Positions 8,290-15,411 of a DNA stretch of 31,624 nt are shown here, one piece after another (position 1 is the first letter of the stretch; each line of letters starts with the position of its first letter). The stretch comes from an uncultured Oscillospiraceae bacterium. Lineage in GTDB: Bacteria > Bacillota > Clostridia > Oscillospirales > Oscillospiraceae. The translations under genes and the position numbers were made by a program. The DNA is taken from positions 1 through 31,624 of the forward strand of contig CAKUBI010000026.1 in the NCBI GenBank assembly GCA_934636865.1. The letters run 5' to 3'. The notes beneath the pieces were generated by a model that saw only the letters and a list, made by a program, of their open reading frames with translations, had not been told where the DNA came from and searched no databases.

Positions 8290-8300
8290 GCCGTGCGCAC

Positions 8301-8335
8301 CGGCAGGACAGGAGAGGAAAGGGCTTGCCCTGCCG
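8301..8335. other. Intercistronic hairpin
   Basis: CGGCAGG (8301-8307) can pair with CCTGCCG (8329-8335) across a 21-nt loop, followed by CTTTAAAA. It is weak as a terminator and may only modulate transporter expression relative to the two enzymes upstream. Confidence 0.35.
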
Positions 8336-8373
8336 CTTTAAAAATGCTATAAAATAAAAAAGGAGAAAATCAT

Positions 8374-9699
8374 ATGGAATCCAGTACCATTGCCATTATC
8401 ATTACCGTGATCTCCATGATCCTGTTTATCAGCAATAAGCTGCCGATGAGCGTTACCGCGTGTATCACGGCCCTGGCCTGCGGCATTTTTATTCCCGAGA
8501 TGAAGCTCTCCCAGGTCTACTCCGGTTTCGGCGGCAGCACGGTCGTCATGGTCGCCGGTATGTGCATCGTCGGCGACGCGCTCTTTACGACGGGCATCGC
8601 CCAGCGCCTCGGCGCAAAGATCTGCAACACGCCCTTTGCCAAAAATGAGCGCGTGTTCATCGTGACGGTGGTCACGATCTGCACCGTCATGTCCGCATTC
8701 CTCAGCAACTCCGCCACCATCGCCATGTGGATGCCCATCATTGCGGCGGTCGCCGCCGGCTCCAACGGCCGTATCCGCTCCAAGATGGTCATTTTCCCCG
8801 CCGGCACCGCCTGTATCATCGGCGGCGCGTGCACGCTGGTCGGCTCGGTGTCTCAGGGCGCGGCGAACGCCGTGCTCACGGGCTTCCCCGGCTATGAAAG
8901 CGGCATGGGCATGTTCGATATGAGCGTTGCCATGGTCCCTGCGGCGATCCTGCAGATCGTCTGGTGGGGCACCATCGGCTATAAGATGCTCGAGCTGGTG
9001 CTCAAGCCCGGCAGCCCCGACTTTGACAAGAACAACGCCTTCGCCGCGGCCAACACCGCGCTGCCCACCGAAAAGAGCGACATTCCCGCGTGGAAGGGTA
9101 CGCTCTCCGTTGCGACGCTGGTGCTGTGCATCGTCCTCTTCATGCTCAGCGGCTTCGCTCCGTTCAACAAGTTCCTCAACATTGCGACCGTCGGTATGAT
9201 CGGCGCGACGTTCCTGTTCATCACCGGCGTCGTCCCCGTCAAAAAGACGCTGGCCGACCTTCCCTGGGATATCCTGGTCTGCATCGGCGCGATCTCCGCA
9301 CTGGGCACGGCGCTGGATGTTTCCGGCGGCGGTAAGATCATCGCCGACGCCGTCATCAACCTCTTCGGCGGCGAGAGCGCGTCCGTCACCGTCCTCACGG
9401 CGGTCATCTGCCTGCTGTGCAGCGCGCTGACGCTGTTCATGCAGAACAGCGGTGTTGCCGCCATGATCACCCCCATCGTCATCCCCATGGCCATGGAAAT
9501 GGGCATCGATCCGGTGGCGTGGGTCGTCGTGGTCGCCGTCGGCACGAACCTTGCCATCGCGACGCCGATCGGCACGGCCGTCAACATGCAGATCCTGCCC
9601 GCGGGCTATACCTTCAAGGACTTTGCCCTGCTCGGCGGCCCGCTGTGGCTGCTGATGACCATTGTCGTCACGATCTGCAGCGTGCTGTTCCTGATCTGA
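8374..9699 (+). CDS. SLC13/IT-superfamily anion permease
   Basis: 441 aa, strongly hydrophobic with about 11-12 predicted membrane spans. Two family-like re-entrant segments are recognisable: AFLSNSATIAMWMPI (first half) and FMQNSGVAAMITPIVIPMAM (second half), the duplicated SNT/NSG-type loops of the DASS/CitMHS/ArsB-NhaD fold. These carriers usually move dicarboxylates, citrate or other organic anions, often with Na+. An AAAAGGAGAAAA site precedes the ATG. It lies in the sigma-54 arm 84 bp after the dehydrogenase, so I infer it imports the 2-hydroxy acid (or related carboxylate) that the pathway consumes. The exact substrate is unknown. Confidence 0.8.
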   Translation: MESSTIAIIITVISMILFISNKLPMSVTACITALACGIFIPEMKLSQVYSGFGGSTVVMVAGMCIVGDALFTTGIAQRLGAKICNTPFAKNERVFIVTVVTICTVMSAFLSNSATIAMWMPIIAAVAAGSNGRIRSKMVIFPAGTACIIGGACTLVGSVSQGAANAVLTGFPGYESGMGMFDMSVAMVPAAILQIVWWGTIGYKMLELVLKPGSPDFDKNNAFAAANTALPTEKSDIPAWKGTLSVATLVLCIVLFMLSGFAPFNKFLNIATVGMIGATFLFITGVVPVKKTLADLPWDILVCIGAISALGTALDVSGGGKIIADAVINLFGGESASVTVLTAVICLLCSALTLFMQNSGVAAMITPIVIPMAMEMGIDPVAWVVVVAVGTNLAIATPIGTAVNMQILPAGYTFKDFALLGGPLWLLMTIVVTICSVLFLI

Positions 9700-9755
9700 T
9701 CCATATGCCGCCTGCGCGGGAAGCGCCCGCGCGCTGATCTTCCATAAATGAATCT

Positions 9756-9808
9756 GCGGGCTGCGCAGCCTGAACCGTCCTCCTCTGCGGTGCATCTGCG
9801 CAGTCCGC
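9756..9808. other. Long-looped inverted repeat upstream of the AEC carrier
   Basis: Arms 9756-9768 and 9796-9808 pair over 13 positions with one wobble, enclosing a 27-nt loop. A second smaller stem (GCGCGGG/CCCGCGC, 9714-9732) precedes it. There is no U tract, so this looks like a structured intercistronic RNA or processing site rather than a terminator. Confidence 0.4.
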
Positions 9809-9849
9809 CCTTCCATGTTTATTTTACCTGCTGAAAAGGAGACATCGCT

Positions 9850-10863
9850 GTGCTGGACAGTCTGATTTTTGCCGCAAATTCCATTATCCCGATGATGCTT
9901 TTGATGCTGCTGGGATACGTCCTCGGGCGGCGGGGCTTTTTCTCCGCCGAGACGGTCCGGCAGATGAACCGCTTTACCTTCCGCTTCTGCGTCTCGGCCA
10001 TGATGTTCCGCGGCATCTATACGCTTTCATCGCTCTCGGATATCCGCTTGAATACGATGTGCTTTGTGCTCGTGTCGGTCATCGCGCTGACAGTGCTGGG
10101 CTGGGCGGAGGCGCATCTTTTCACAAAGGACCGATCCCGACGCGGCGTGATCGTCCAGAACAGCTTTCGCAGCAACATCGGCGTGATCGGGCTGTATCTT
10201 GCCTCCACGCTCGGCGGGGCGGAGGGCAGCTCTGTCTGCGCGGGCATTCAGACGCCGGTCATCATCTACAACAATATCATGGCCGTCACGGTGCTGACGG
10301 TCTATTCCGGCGGCGCTGGACGCTCTCCCGGAGCGCGGGAGGTGCTCCGGCGCATTGCCGTCAACCCGATGATCCTCGGTCAGGCGGCGGGCATCGTCTG
10401 CCTTGTGATCCGGCAGTTCATCCCGCGCGGCGCGGACGGTGCGCTGGCCTTTTCCCTTGCGCGCGACCTGCCGTTCCTCTATTCCGCGATCGACAGCCTT
10501 GCTTCGCTGACCGCGCCGCTGCTGCTGGTGCTGCTGGGGGTGCAGGTGGACTTCGGCGCGGTCAGCCATTTCCGCAAAGAGCTGATCGTCGGCGTGGCGC
10601 ACCGACTTCTGATCGCGCCGGCGGTGGGCTTTGCGCTGGCGCTGCTCGCGCAGCGCATGGGCTTCATCACGCTCACGAACGCGCTTGCCGCTTCGCTCGT
10701 GGGACTTTACGCCTCGCCTGCGGCGGTGGCCAGCGCCGTGATGACCGAGGAAATCGGCGGTGACGCGGAGCTTGCGCGCCAGTATGTCGTCTGGACGAGC
10801 GCATTGAGCTCGCTGTCGCTTTTTGTGCTGGTGCTGGCGCTGCGGCGGATGGGGCTTTTGTAA
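9850..10863 (+). CDS. AEC-family transporter (auxin efflux carrier-like)
   Basis: 337 aa, about 10 membrane spans (5+5). The opening segment ANSIIPMMLLMLLGYVLGRRGFF is characteristic of bacterial AEC proteins (MleP/MdcF relatives), which carry malate, malonate, lactate or other carboxylates. The mid-protein RSNIGVIGLYLA and C-terminal LVGLYASPAAVASAVMTEEIGGD segments fit the family. It starts at a GTG (9850) with AAAAGGAG 9 bp upstream. Second transporter of the rightward arm, 150 bp after the permease. It could export an end product or take up a second substrate; direction is not deducible. It ends 112 bp before the activator gene. Confidence 0.85.
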   Translation: MLDSLIFAANSIIPMMLLMLLGYVLGRRGFFSAETVRQMNRFTFRFCVSAMMFRGIYTLSSLSDIRLNTMCFVLVSVIALTVLGWAEAHLFTKDRSRRGVIVQNSFRSNIGVIGLYLASTLGGAEGSSVCAGIQTPVIIYNNIMAVTVLTVYSGGAGRSPGAREVLRRIAVNPMILGQAAGIVCLVIRQFIPRGADGALAFSLARDLPFLYSAIDSLASLTAPLLLVLLGVQVDFGAVSHFRKELIVGVAHRLLIAPAVGFALALLAQRMGFITLTNALAASLVGLYASPAAVASAVMTEEIGGDAELARQYVVWTSALSSLSLFVLVLALRRMGLL

Positions 10864-10884
10864 AGGCCTTTGCGCTTTCTTTAC

Positions 10885-10914
10885 TTTTCAGCGGGTAGGG
10901 CCGCGTGCTATAAT
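10885..10914 (+). promoter_or_regulatory. Sigma-70-type promoter of the activator gene
   Basis: TTTTCA (10885-10890), an 18-bp spacer and a perfect TATAAT (10909-10914) with an extended -10 TGC in front. The predicted leader is about 55 nt. This would give the activator its own basal expression, independent of the sigma-54 promoter it is thought to control. Confidence 0.65.
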
Positions 10915-10975
10915 AACGGCATACTGATGCCTGTCCAACGCGGTCTGCGGCGGACGGGCGGGCAAGGAGGCTTCC

Positions 10976-12412
10976 ATGGACAGGATTTCATTCGACGATC
11001 TCGCGCAATCCTCTCTGCTTTCGCTGATCCTGGACAATGTTGACGTGGGCGTGATGGTCTACAGCGCTGCAGGCGATGTTCTGTTCGTCAACACGACGAT
11101 GATCAATTGGCGCAATATTCCCCGTCAGGAATATCTGAAGATGAATGTGCGGGACTTCCGCGACGTGCTGGACGTGTGCGTGTTCGATCTGGCCGTTCAG
11201 GAGAAACGGCGCGTCTCCCGTTTGCAGTATTATCAGGACTTTCGTAAGACTGGCGGGCCTACGCGCGTGCGTGTCGTAACGGCGACGCCGATCTTCGACA
11301 GCGTTGGCGGCGTGGAATGCGTCGTTGTGATGCTGCAGGATGTGGAGGATTTTGAGGCCCGGCGCGCGGCGCTGCTGGCGCAGCATCAGATCATGCCGAA
11401 GGCTCCCATCCAGCCGCGTGAGGAAAAGGTCAGCATCGTGGCGAAAAGCCTGGAGATCCGCCAGCTTATCTCAGTCCTCGGCAATATTGCCCCGCTGGAT
11501 TCCACCGTTCTCCTCTATGGCGAATCGGGCAGCGGCAAGGAGGTCTTTACCCATTACATTCACGAGCACAGCAGCCGTGCGGACAAGCCGCTCGTCGCGG
11601 TCAACTGCGCCGCGTTCCCGGAAAACCTGATCGAGGCGGAGCTGTTCGGCTATGAAAAGGGCAGCTTCACCGGCGCGAACCGGGAGGGAAAGGTCGGCCT
11701 TGTGGAGGCCGCCGACGGCGGCACGCTGTTTCTCGACGAGATCAACTCCCTGCCGCTGAGCGTGCAGGGAAAGGTGCTGCGCATGATCGAAGAAAAAAGT
11801 GTTCAGCGCATCGGTGCGGTCAGGGCGAAGCCGGTCGATTTCCGCCTGATCGCCGCGACGAACCGCGACCTGCGCGCGATGGTGCAGGAGGGAACGTTCC
11901 GCGAGGACCTCTACTACCGCCTGCATGTGATCCCGATCACGATCCCGCCCGTGCGCAGCCGCAAGGACGATATTGTGCCGCTGTGCCTGCATTTTCTCGA
12001 GTATTTCTGCAAGAAGTACGACCTCAAAAAGAGCTTTTCCGACCGCGTGCTGGAGGAGGTGCAGCAATACGACTGGCCCGGCAACGTGCGCGAGATCCGG
12101 AATTTCGTGGAGCGCATGGTCGTGATGACGCCGCCTGCGGCGGTCATGATCTCCAGTATCCCGTCCGGCATGCTGAACGACGCGCTCGCCGATACCGAGC
12201 GAGGGGCGGAGGAGCCGCTTCCCGGGACTGTGCCGCCCCTGCCGGGCACGAGGAATGCAGCGGCATTGGACCGCGAGACGATCCTTGCCGCGCTGGCCGC
12301 CTGCGGCGGCAACCGGGGAAAGACAGCGGAATATCTCGGCATCTCCCGCCGGTATCTGCAATATAAGATCCGCGAGTACCATATCTCCCCGCGCTGCCGC
12401 TACGAAACGTGA
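10976..12412 (+). CDS. Sigma-54-dependent transcriptional activator (PAS-AAA+-Fis HTH)
   Basis: 478 aa. Domains in order: a PAS-like sensor (about 10-130), a linker, a central AAA+ ATPase (about 152-385) and a Fis-type helix-turn-helix at the C-terminus (about 440-472, ILAALAACGGNRGKTAEYLGISRRYLQYKI). The ATPase has Walker A GESGSGKE (182-189), the sigma-54 contact loop as GSFTGA (229-234, a common variant of GAFTGA), Walker B TLFLDE (250-255) and the ATNRDL/R-finger region. It lacks a response-regulator receiver domain, so control is probably by ligand at the PAS domain. The ATG follows GCAAGGAGG. With sigma-54 promoters and a large dyad in the divergent region at 5711-6171, it is the obvious regulator of both catabolic arms. 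Confidence 0.93.
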   Translation: MDRISFDDLAQSSLLSLILDNVDVGVMVYSAAGDVLFVNTTMINWRNIPRQEYLKMNVRDFRDVLDVCVFDLAVQEKRRVSRLQYYQDFRKTGGPTRVRVVTATPIFDSVGGVECVVVMLQDVEDFEARRAALLAQHQIMPKAPIQPREEKVSIVAKSLEIRQLISVLGNIAPLDSTVLLYGESGSGKEVFTHYIHEHSSRADKPLVAVNCAAFPENLIEAELFGYEKGSFTGANREGKVGLVEAADGGTLFLDEINSLPLSVQGKVLRMIEEKSVQRIGAVRAKPVDFRLIAATNRDLRAMVQEGTFREDLYYRLHVIPITIPPVRSRKDDIVPLCLHFLEYFCKKYDLKKSFSDRVLEEVQQYDWPGNVREIRNFVERMVVMTPPAAVMISSIPSGMLNDALADTERGAEEPLPGTVPPLPGTRNAAALDRETILAALAACGGNRGKTAEYLGISRRYLQYKIREYHISPRCRYET

Positions 12413-12437
12413 GAATGGCATAAAGAGAGAACAGACA

Positions 12438-12472
12438 GCTTCAAAGGCCCCGCAATGCGGGGCCTTTGAAGC
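12438..12472. terminator. Perfect 16-bp hairpin after the activator gene
   Basis: A perfect stem 12438-12453 with 12457-12472, loop aat. No T run follows on either strand. It stands in tandem with the true terminator at 12474-12502. Confidence 0.55.
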
Positions 12473-12473
12473 A

Positions 12474-12502
12474 GAGGCGGCCGCATGCGGCCGCCTCTTT
12501 TT
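12474..12502 (+). terminator. Rho-independent terminator
   Basis: A perfect 24-bp palindrome (12474-12497, GC-rich) followed by TTTTT. It ends the activator transcript and lies between two convergent genes (activator and ZIP transporter). Confidence 0.85.
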
Positions 12503-12544
12503 GCCTTGCTGTGAAATTCATAAAAGACCATGCTGCGCCGTTTC

Positions 12545-13321
12545 TCACCCAAGCGCCACATCCAGTACCATCATCAGGCTGAAGCCGACGGCGAAAAACA
12601 CCGTGCCGATGTTGGAGTGCGCGCCCTGCGACATTTCGGGGATCAGCTCCTCGACCACGACGTAGAGCATCGCGCCCGCGGCAAAGCTCAGAAGATAAGG
12701 GAGCGCCGGGACGATGAGCGACGCGGCGAGGATCGTCAGCACCGCACCGATGGGCTCGACCACGCCGGAAAGCACGCCGCCCCAGAAGGCCCGGCCCTTG
12801 CCCATGCCCTCGGCCCGCAGGGGAAGCGAGATGATCGCGCCCTCGGGAAAGTTTTGGATGGCAATGCCGAGCGAGAGCGCCAGCGCGCCTGCCGCCGTGA
12901 TCTGCGCGCTGCCGGAGAGAAAGCCCGCGTACACCACGCCGACGGCCATGCCCTCGGGAATGTTGTGCAGCGTGACGGCCAGGACCATCATCGTTGTGCG
13001 CTGGAGCTGGCTCTGCGGGCCTTCGACCTGTCCGCTTTTGGCGTGCAGATGCGGAATGATGTGGTCGAGCAGCAGCAGGAACAGGATGCCGGCCCAGAAG
13101 CCGAGGAACGCGGGCAGGAACGAGAGCGTGCCCATGGCGGCGGACTGCTCGATGGCGGGGATGAGCAGGCTCCACACCGAGGCGGCGACCATCACGCCCG
13201 CGGCGAAGCCCGTCAGCGAGCGCTGCACGGCGTCGCTGAGCGATCTTTTCATGAAGAACACGCACGCCGCGCCCAGCGACGTGCCGAGAAACGGGATCAG
13301 GATCCCATAGAATGCTTCCAT
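12545..13321 (-). CDS. ZIP-family metal transporter
   Basis: 258 aa, about 8 membrane spans, the length of bacterial ZupT/GufA-type ZIP proteins. The metal-binding HNIPEG motif is present in span 4 (LHNIPEGMAVGVVYAG), with the matching NFPEGA in span 5 (IQNFPEGAIISLPLR). A histidine-containing cytosolic loop (LLDHIIPHLHAKSGQ) lies before span 4. ZIP proteins carry Zn2+, Fe2+ or Mn2+ into the cytoplasm. The gene stands alone with its own promoter (13354-13382), convergent to the activator, and has no evident link to the catabolic genes. Confidence 0.9.
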   Translation of the reverse strand: MEAFYGILIPFLGTSLGAACVFFMKRSLSDAVQRSLTGFAAGVMVAASVWSLLIPAIEQSAAMGTLSFLPAFLGFWAGILFLLLLDHIIPHLHAKSGQVEGPQSQLQRTTMMVLAVTLHNIPEGMAVGVVYAGFLSGSAQITAAGALALSLGIAIQNFPEGAIISLPLRAEGMGKGRAFWGGVLSGVVEPIGAVLTILAASLIVPALPYLLSFAAGAMLYVVVEELIPEMSQGAHSNIGTVFFAVGFSLMMVLDVALG

Positions 13322-13353
13322 ATCGACGTCTCTTTTCTGTTTTGGTTAGAGAT

Positions 13354-13382
13354 ATCTTACCACGTTTCCGCGCGGTTGGCAA
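13354..13382 (-). promoter_or_regulatory. Promoter of the ZIP transporter
   Basis: On the minus strand: TTGCCA (13377-13382), a 17-bp spacer and TAAGAT (13354-13359). A GC-rich perfect palindrome (CTGCCGC-G-GCGGCAG, 13383-13397) abuts the -35 on the upstream side and might bind a regulator. Confidence 0.6.
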
Positions 13383-13404
13383 CTGCCGCGGCGGCAGACG
13401 GGAG

Positions 13405-13433
13405 TTGCATTCCGGGACGCTGAATGGTATAAT
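13405..13433 (+). promoter_or_regulatory. Promoter of the lipoprotein gene
   Basis: TTGCAT (13405-13410), a 17-bp spacer and a perfect TATAAT (13428-13433). The leader to the ATG at 13521 is about 80 nt. Confidence 0.7.
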
Positions 13434-13520
13434 CAAATAAAATCGGATGCTTTGGCCTTCGATGAGCAGAGCCTGTCCAGAACCGGCAGGCGAAAACCAT
13501 TGCCCGCAAAGGAGAAGTTT

Positions 13521-14333
13521 ATGAAACGCCTACTGACCATTTTGCTGACACTGAGCCTGATCCTCTCCCTCGCCGCCTGCGGCAGCAAGACGGATGACAA
13601 TACGCTGGACGACCCGGCCGGACAGGAGCAGGAGAATACGGATACGCAGCAGCCTGACGGAGAGACGAAGCAGGACGAGCCTGACGGCGCGCAGGACCCG
13701 GCGCAGGAGGATGATAAGTCCGAGTCTGAACAGCAGCCCGCGCCGCAGCCGGAAAAGGCCCCGGAGCAGAAAACGGACACCAAGACCGAGGAAAAGCCCG
13801 CGCAGCAGCCCACGGAGACCCCGGCGCAGAAGCCCGCGGAAACGCCTGCGCCCGAGCAGCCCAAGGAGGAACCCAAGGAAGAGCAGCCCGCCGCAGCCGG
13901 CGACCCGCTCGCGATCCTCTCGACCGTGTGGAAGAGCTACTCCGAGGATGAAAAGTTCCCCTCCACCGAGCCCGTCAGCATGGATGTGAGCGATACGGAT
14001 TCGCTCAGCTATCAGCTGACGTTCCCTGCGGAGGACGCCTCGCTCATCAACAGCGCCGCTTCGCTCATGCACATGATGAACATGAACACCTTCACCTGCG
14101 GCGCGTTCCACGCCGCCGACGCCAAGGATGTTTCCACCCTCGCGTCCGACCTGCGCAGCGCCATTCAGGGCAAGCACTGGATGTGCGGCTTCCCGGAAAA
14201 GCTCGTGATCGTGACGATGGACCAGTACGTCATCAGCATGTACGGCAACGAGGACCTGATCAACACCTTCCGCGATAAGCTCCTCGCGAGCTACAGCAAT
14301 GCCTCCGCCGTCTACGACGAGGGCATCGGCTAA
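13521..14333 (+). CDS. Predicted lipoprotein with charged/proline-rich linker
   Basis: 270 aa. A lipoprotein signal peptide (MKRLLTILLTLSLILSLAAC) ends in an LAAC lipobox with the lipidated cysteine at residue 20. Residues about 25-130 form a low-complexity spacer rich in E, Q, K, P, D and T, with repeated PAQKPAETPA-like units. This is probably a flexible stalk through the cell wall. A globular C-terminal domain of about 140 residues follows (DPLAILSTVWKSYSEDEKF to the end), with two cysteines, several methionines (SLMHMMNMNTF) and a YVISMYGNEDLINTF ending. I do not recognise this domain with confidence. The ATG at 13521 follows AAAGGAGAAG; the upstream extension to 13452 would spoil the signal peptide. 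Monocistronic, with its own promoter and terminator. Confidence 0.8.
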   Translation: MKRLLTILLTLSLILSLAACGSKTDDNTLDDPAGQEQENTDTQQPDGETKQDEPDGAQDPAQEDDKSESEQQPAPQPEKAPEQKTDTKTEEKPAQQPTETPAQKPAETPAPEQPKEEPKEEQPAAAGDPLAILSTVWKSYSEDEKFPSTEPVSMDVSDTDSLSYQLTFPAEDASLINSAASLMHMMNMNTFTCGAFHAADAKDVSTLASDLRSAIQGKHWMCGFPEKLVIVTMDQYVISMYGNEDLINTFRDKLLASYSNASAVYDEGIG

Positions 14334-14345
14334 AAGCAGAAAAGG

Positions 14346-14383
14346 AAAAGGACATTTCTTCCAAAGAAGAAATGTCCTTTTTT
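14346..14383. terminator. Bidirectional terminator
   Basis: A 15-bp stem (14346-14360 with 14367-14381) flanked by A and T runs, lying between the convergent lipoprotein and NIF3 genes. Confidence 0.85.
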
Positions 14384-14417
14384 GCCCCTGCGTGCCGGGA
14401 GAAACGGCGCAGGGAGA

Positions 14418-15242
14418 TCACAGCTCGCGAAGGTCCGGCGCTTCGGGAATGAACTCGGCCTCAATGCCGAAGTTGCGGAAATAGGGAACGAGCGACATGA
14501 GCGCGAACTTTTCGGTGGAATAGTGCGTGCCGCCGAGCAGGGTGACATGATGCTCCTTCGCCGCGGCATGGATCTTCTGGCTCCATTCAACGGTCGGGGC
14601 GGTCACGCCGGTGACGAGCACGTTGATGTCGTTCTCTTCAAGGAAGCGGTAAGCGTCCGTGCTGCGGGAGATACCGGCCATGATGGCGAATTTGCCGTTT
14701 TTCAGCTCGTTGCTGCCATAGCTGTAGCGGCCGACGCGGTGGCCGACCGTCGCGGCAAAGCGGCGCTCAAGCTCGTCCACGGTCTCAAAGCCGGTCTGGC
14801 AGAGCGCGCCGAGCAGCGCGCCGTTCTGCGGGTACCAGCTGTCGTAGACGTTGGCGCCCATGGCGCGGCCGAGCGTGGTGCCGGGGGAATAGGGACCGGC
14901 AACGTCCAGAGGAATATGGAAGGAGAAGAAGCTGACCTGCTGCTCCTTCATGCGCTCAAGCAGCGCCTCCGGAACGAGCCCGTAGCCTTCCTGCAGGGAG
15001 GGCATCGGCGGACGCGGATGATGGCAGAACAGCAGAACATGCTCTTCGCCGCGGGAAAGAATGTTTTCAATCGAGGTCGGATTCGCAAAGGTGGACGTGT
15101 AGACCTTGGAGATCATGTCGGTGTTGTGTTCCTGCACGCCGATCTTGTCGAAGATATCCGTGCACCGGTCGGGCTTGAACTGCTCGGTGAGACGGTCGTA
15201 CAAAAATTGGGCGGGGATCATGTGGGGCTGCATAGAAAACAC
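14418..15242 (-). CDS. NIF3-family (Nif3-like dinuclear metal centre) protein
   Basis: 274 aa. Metal-ligand signatures of the NIF3/DUF34 family are present: LLFCHHPRPPMP (paired histidines of the first motif) and GGTHYSTEKFALM near the C-terminus (the family's GHYATE-type motif). NIF3 proteins form hexameric rings with a two-metal site; their biochemical role is largely unsettled, with hydrolase activities proposed. The central insert found in longer members is absent. The sequence is quite diverged from GTP-cyclohydrolase-I-type-2 annotations, so I name only the fold. The ATG at 15242 is preceded by AAAAGGAG. Divergent from the M20 hydrolase gene, with a shared regulatory region containing a 16-bp palindrome. 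Confidence 0.78.
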   Translation of the reverse strand: MFSMQPHMIPAQFLYDRLTEQFKPDRCTDIFDKIGVQEHNTDMISKVYTSTFANPTSIENILSRGEEHVLLFCHHPRPPMPSLQEGYGLVPEALLERMKEQQVSFFSFHIPLDVAGPYSPGTTLGRAMGANVYDSWYPQNGALLGALCQTGFETVDELERRFAATVGHRVGRYSYGSNELKNGKFAIMAGISRSTDAYRFLEENDINVLVTGVTAPTVEWSQKIHAAAKEHHVTLLGGTHYSTEKFALMSLVPYFRNFGIEAEFIPEAPDLREL

Positions 15243-15287
15243 TCCTTTTCTGTTCAGTGATTGGCAGAAATGATCTGTCTTGCCCTT

Positions 15288-15315
15288 ATTATAGCATATG
15301 CTATATAATTTGCAA
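15288..15315 (-). promoter_or_regulatory. Promoter of the NIF3 gene
   Basis: On the minus strand: TTGCAA (15310-15315), a 16-bp spacer and TATAAT (15288-15293) with an extended-10 TGC. Confidence 0.65.
15290..15305. promoter_or_regulatory. 16-bp perfect palindrome, candidate operator
   Basis: TATAGCATATGCTATA is self-complementary over 16 bp. It covers the spacer and -10 of the leftward promoter and lies about 40 bp upstream of the rightward -35. A protein bound here would block leftward transcription. Confidence 0.5.
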
Positions 15316-15343
15316 TAATTATTTTAAATACTTTAAAAATTGA

Positions 15344-15372
15344 TTGACATGCAGAGGGATTGCTCCTATAAT
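15344..15372 (+). promoter_or_regulatory. Perfect consensus sigma-70/A promoter
   Basis: TTGACA (15344-15349), exactly 17 bp, TATAAT (15367-15372), preceded by an A/T-rich UP-like stretch (15302-15343). It drives the M20 hydrolase. Confidence 0.88.
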
Positions 15373-15411
15373 AGCAAACGCAAAGGATAAAAAGAAACAG
15401 GAGCGATAATC

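Noticed and set aside
8347..9816. 489-codon minus-strand frame opposite the SLC13-type permease
   Set aside because: Same antisense composition effect; no family resemblance.
12474..12497. GC-rich palindrome considered as a transcription-factor operator
   Set aside because: It is followed by a T run and lies between converging genes, so termination is the simpler reading.
13541..13880. Serine/cysteine/glycine-rich minus-strand frame opposite the lipoprotein linker, resembling a repeat protein
   Set aside because: It is produced by reading the CAG/GAG/CCC-type linker codons backwards; no start signals support it.
15261..15285. TTGGCAG...CTTGCC considered as a third sigma-54 promoter
   Set aside because: The GG to GC distance is 17 bp instead of the required 10, and a good sigma-A promoter explains the gene.
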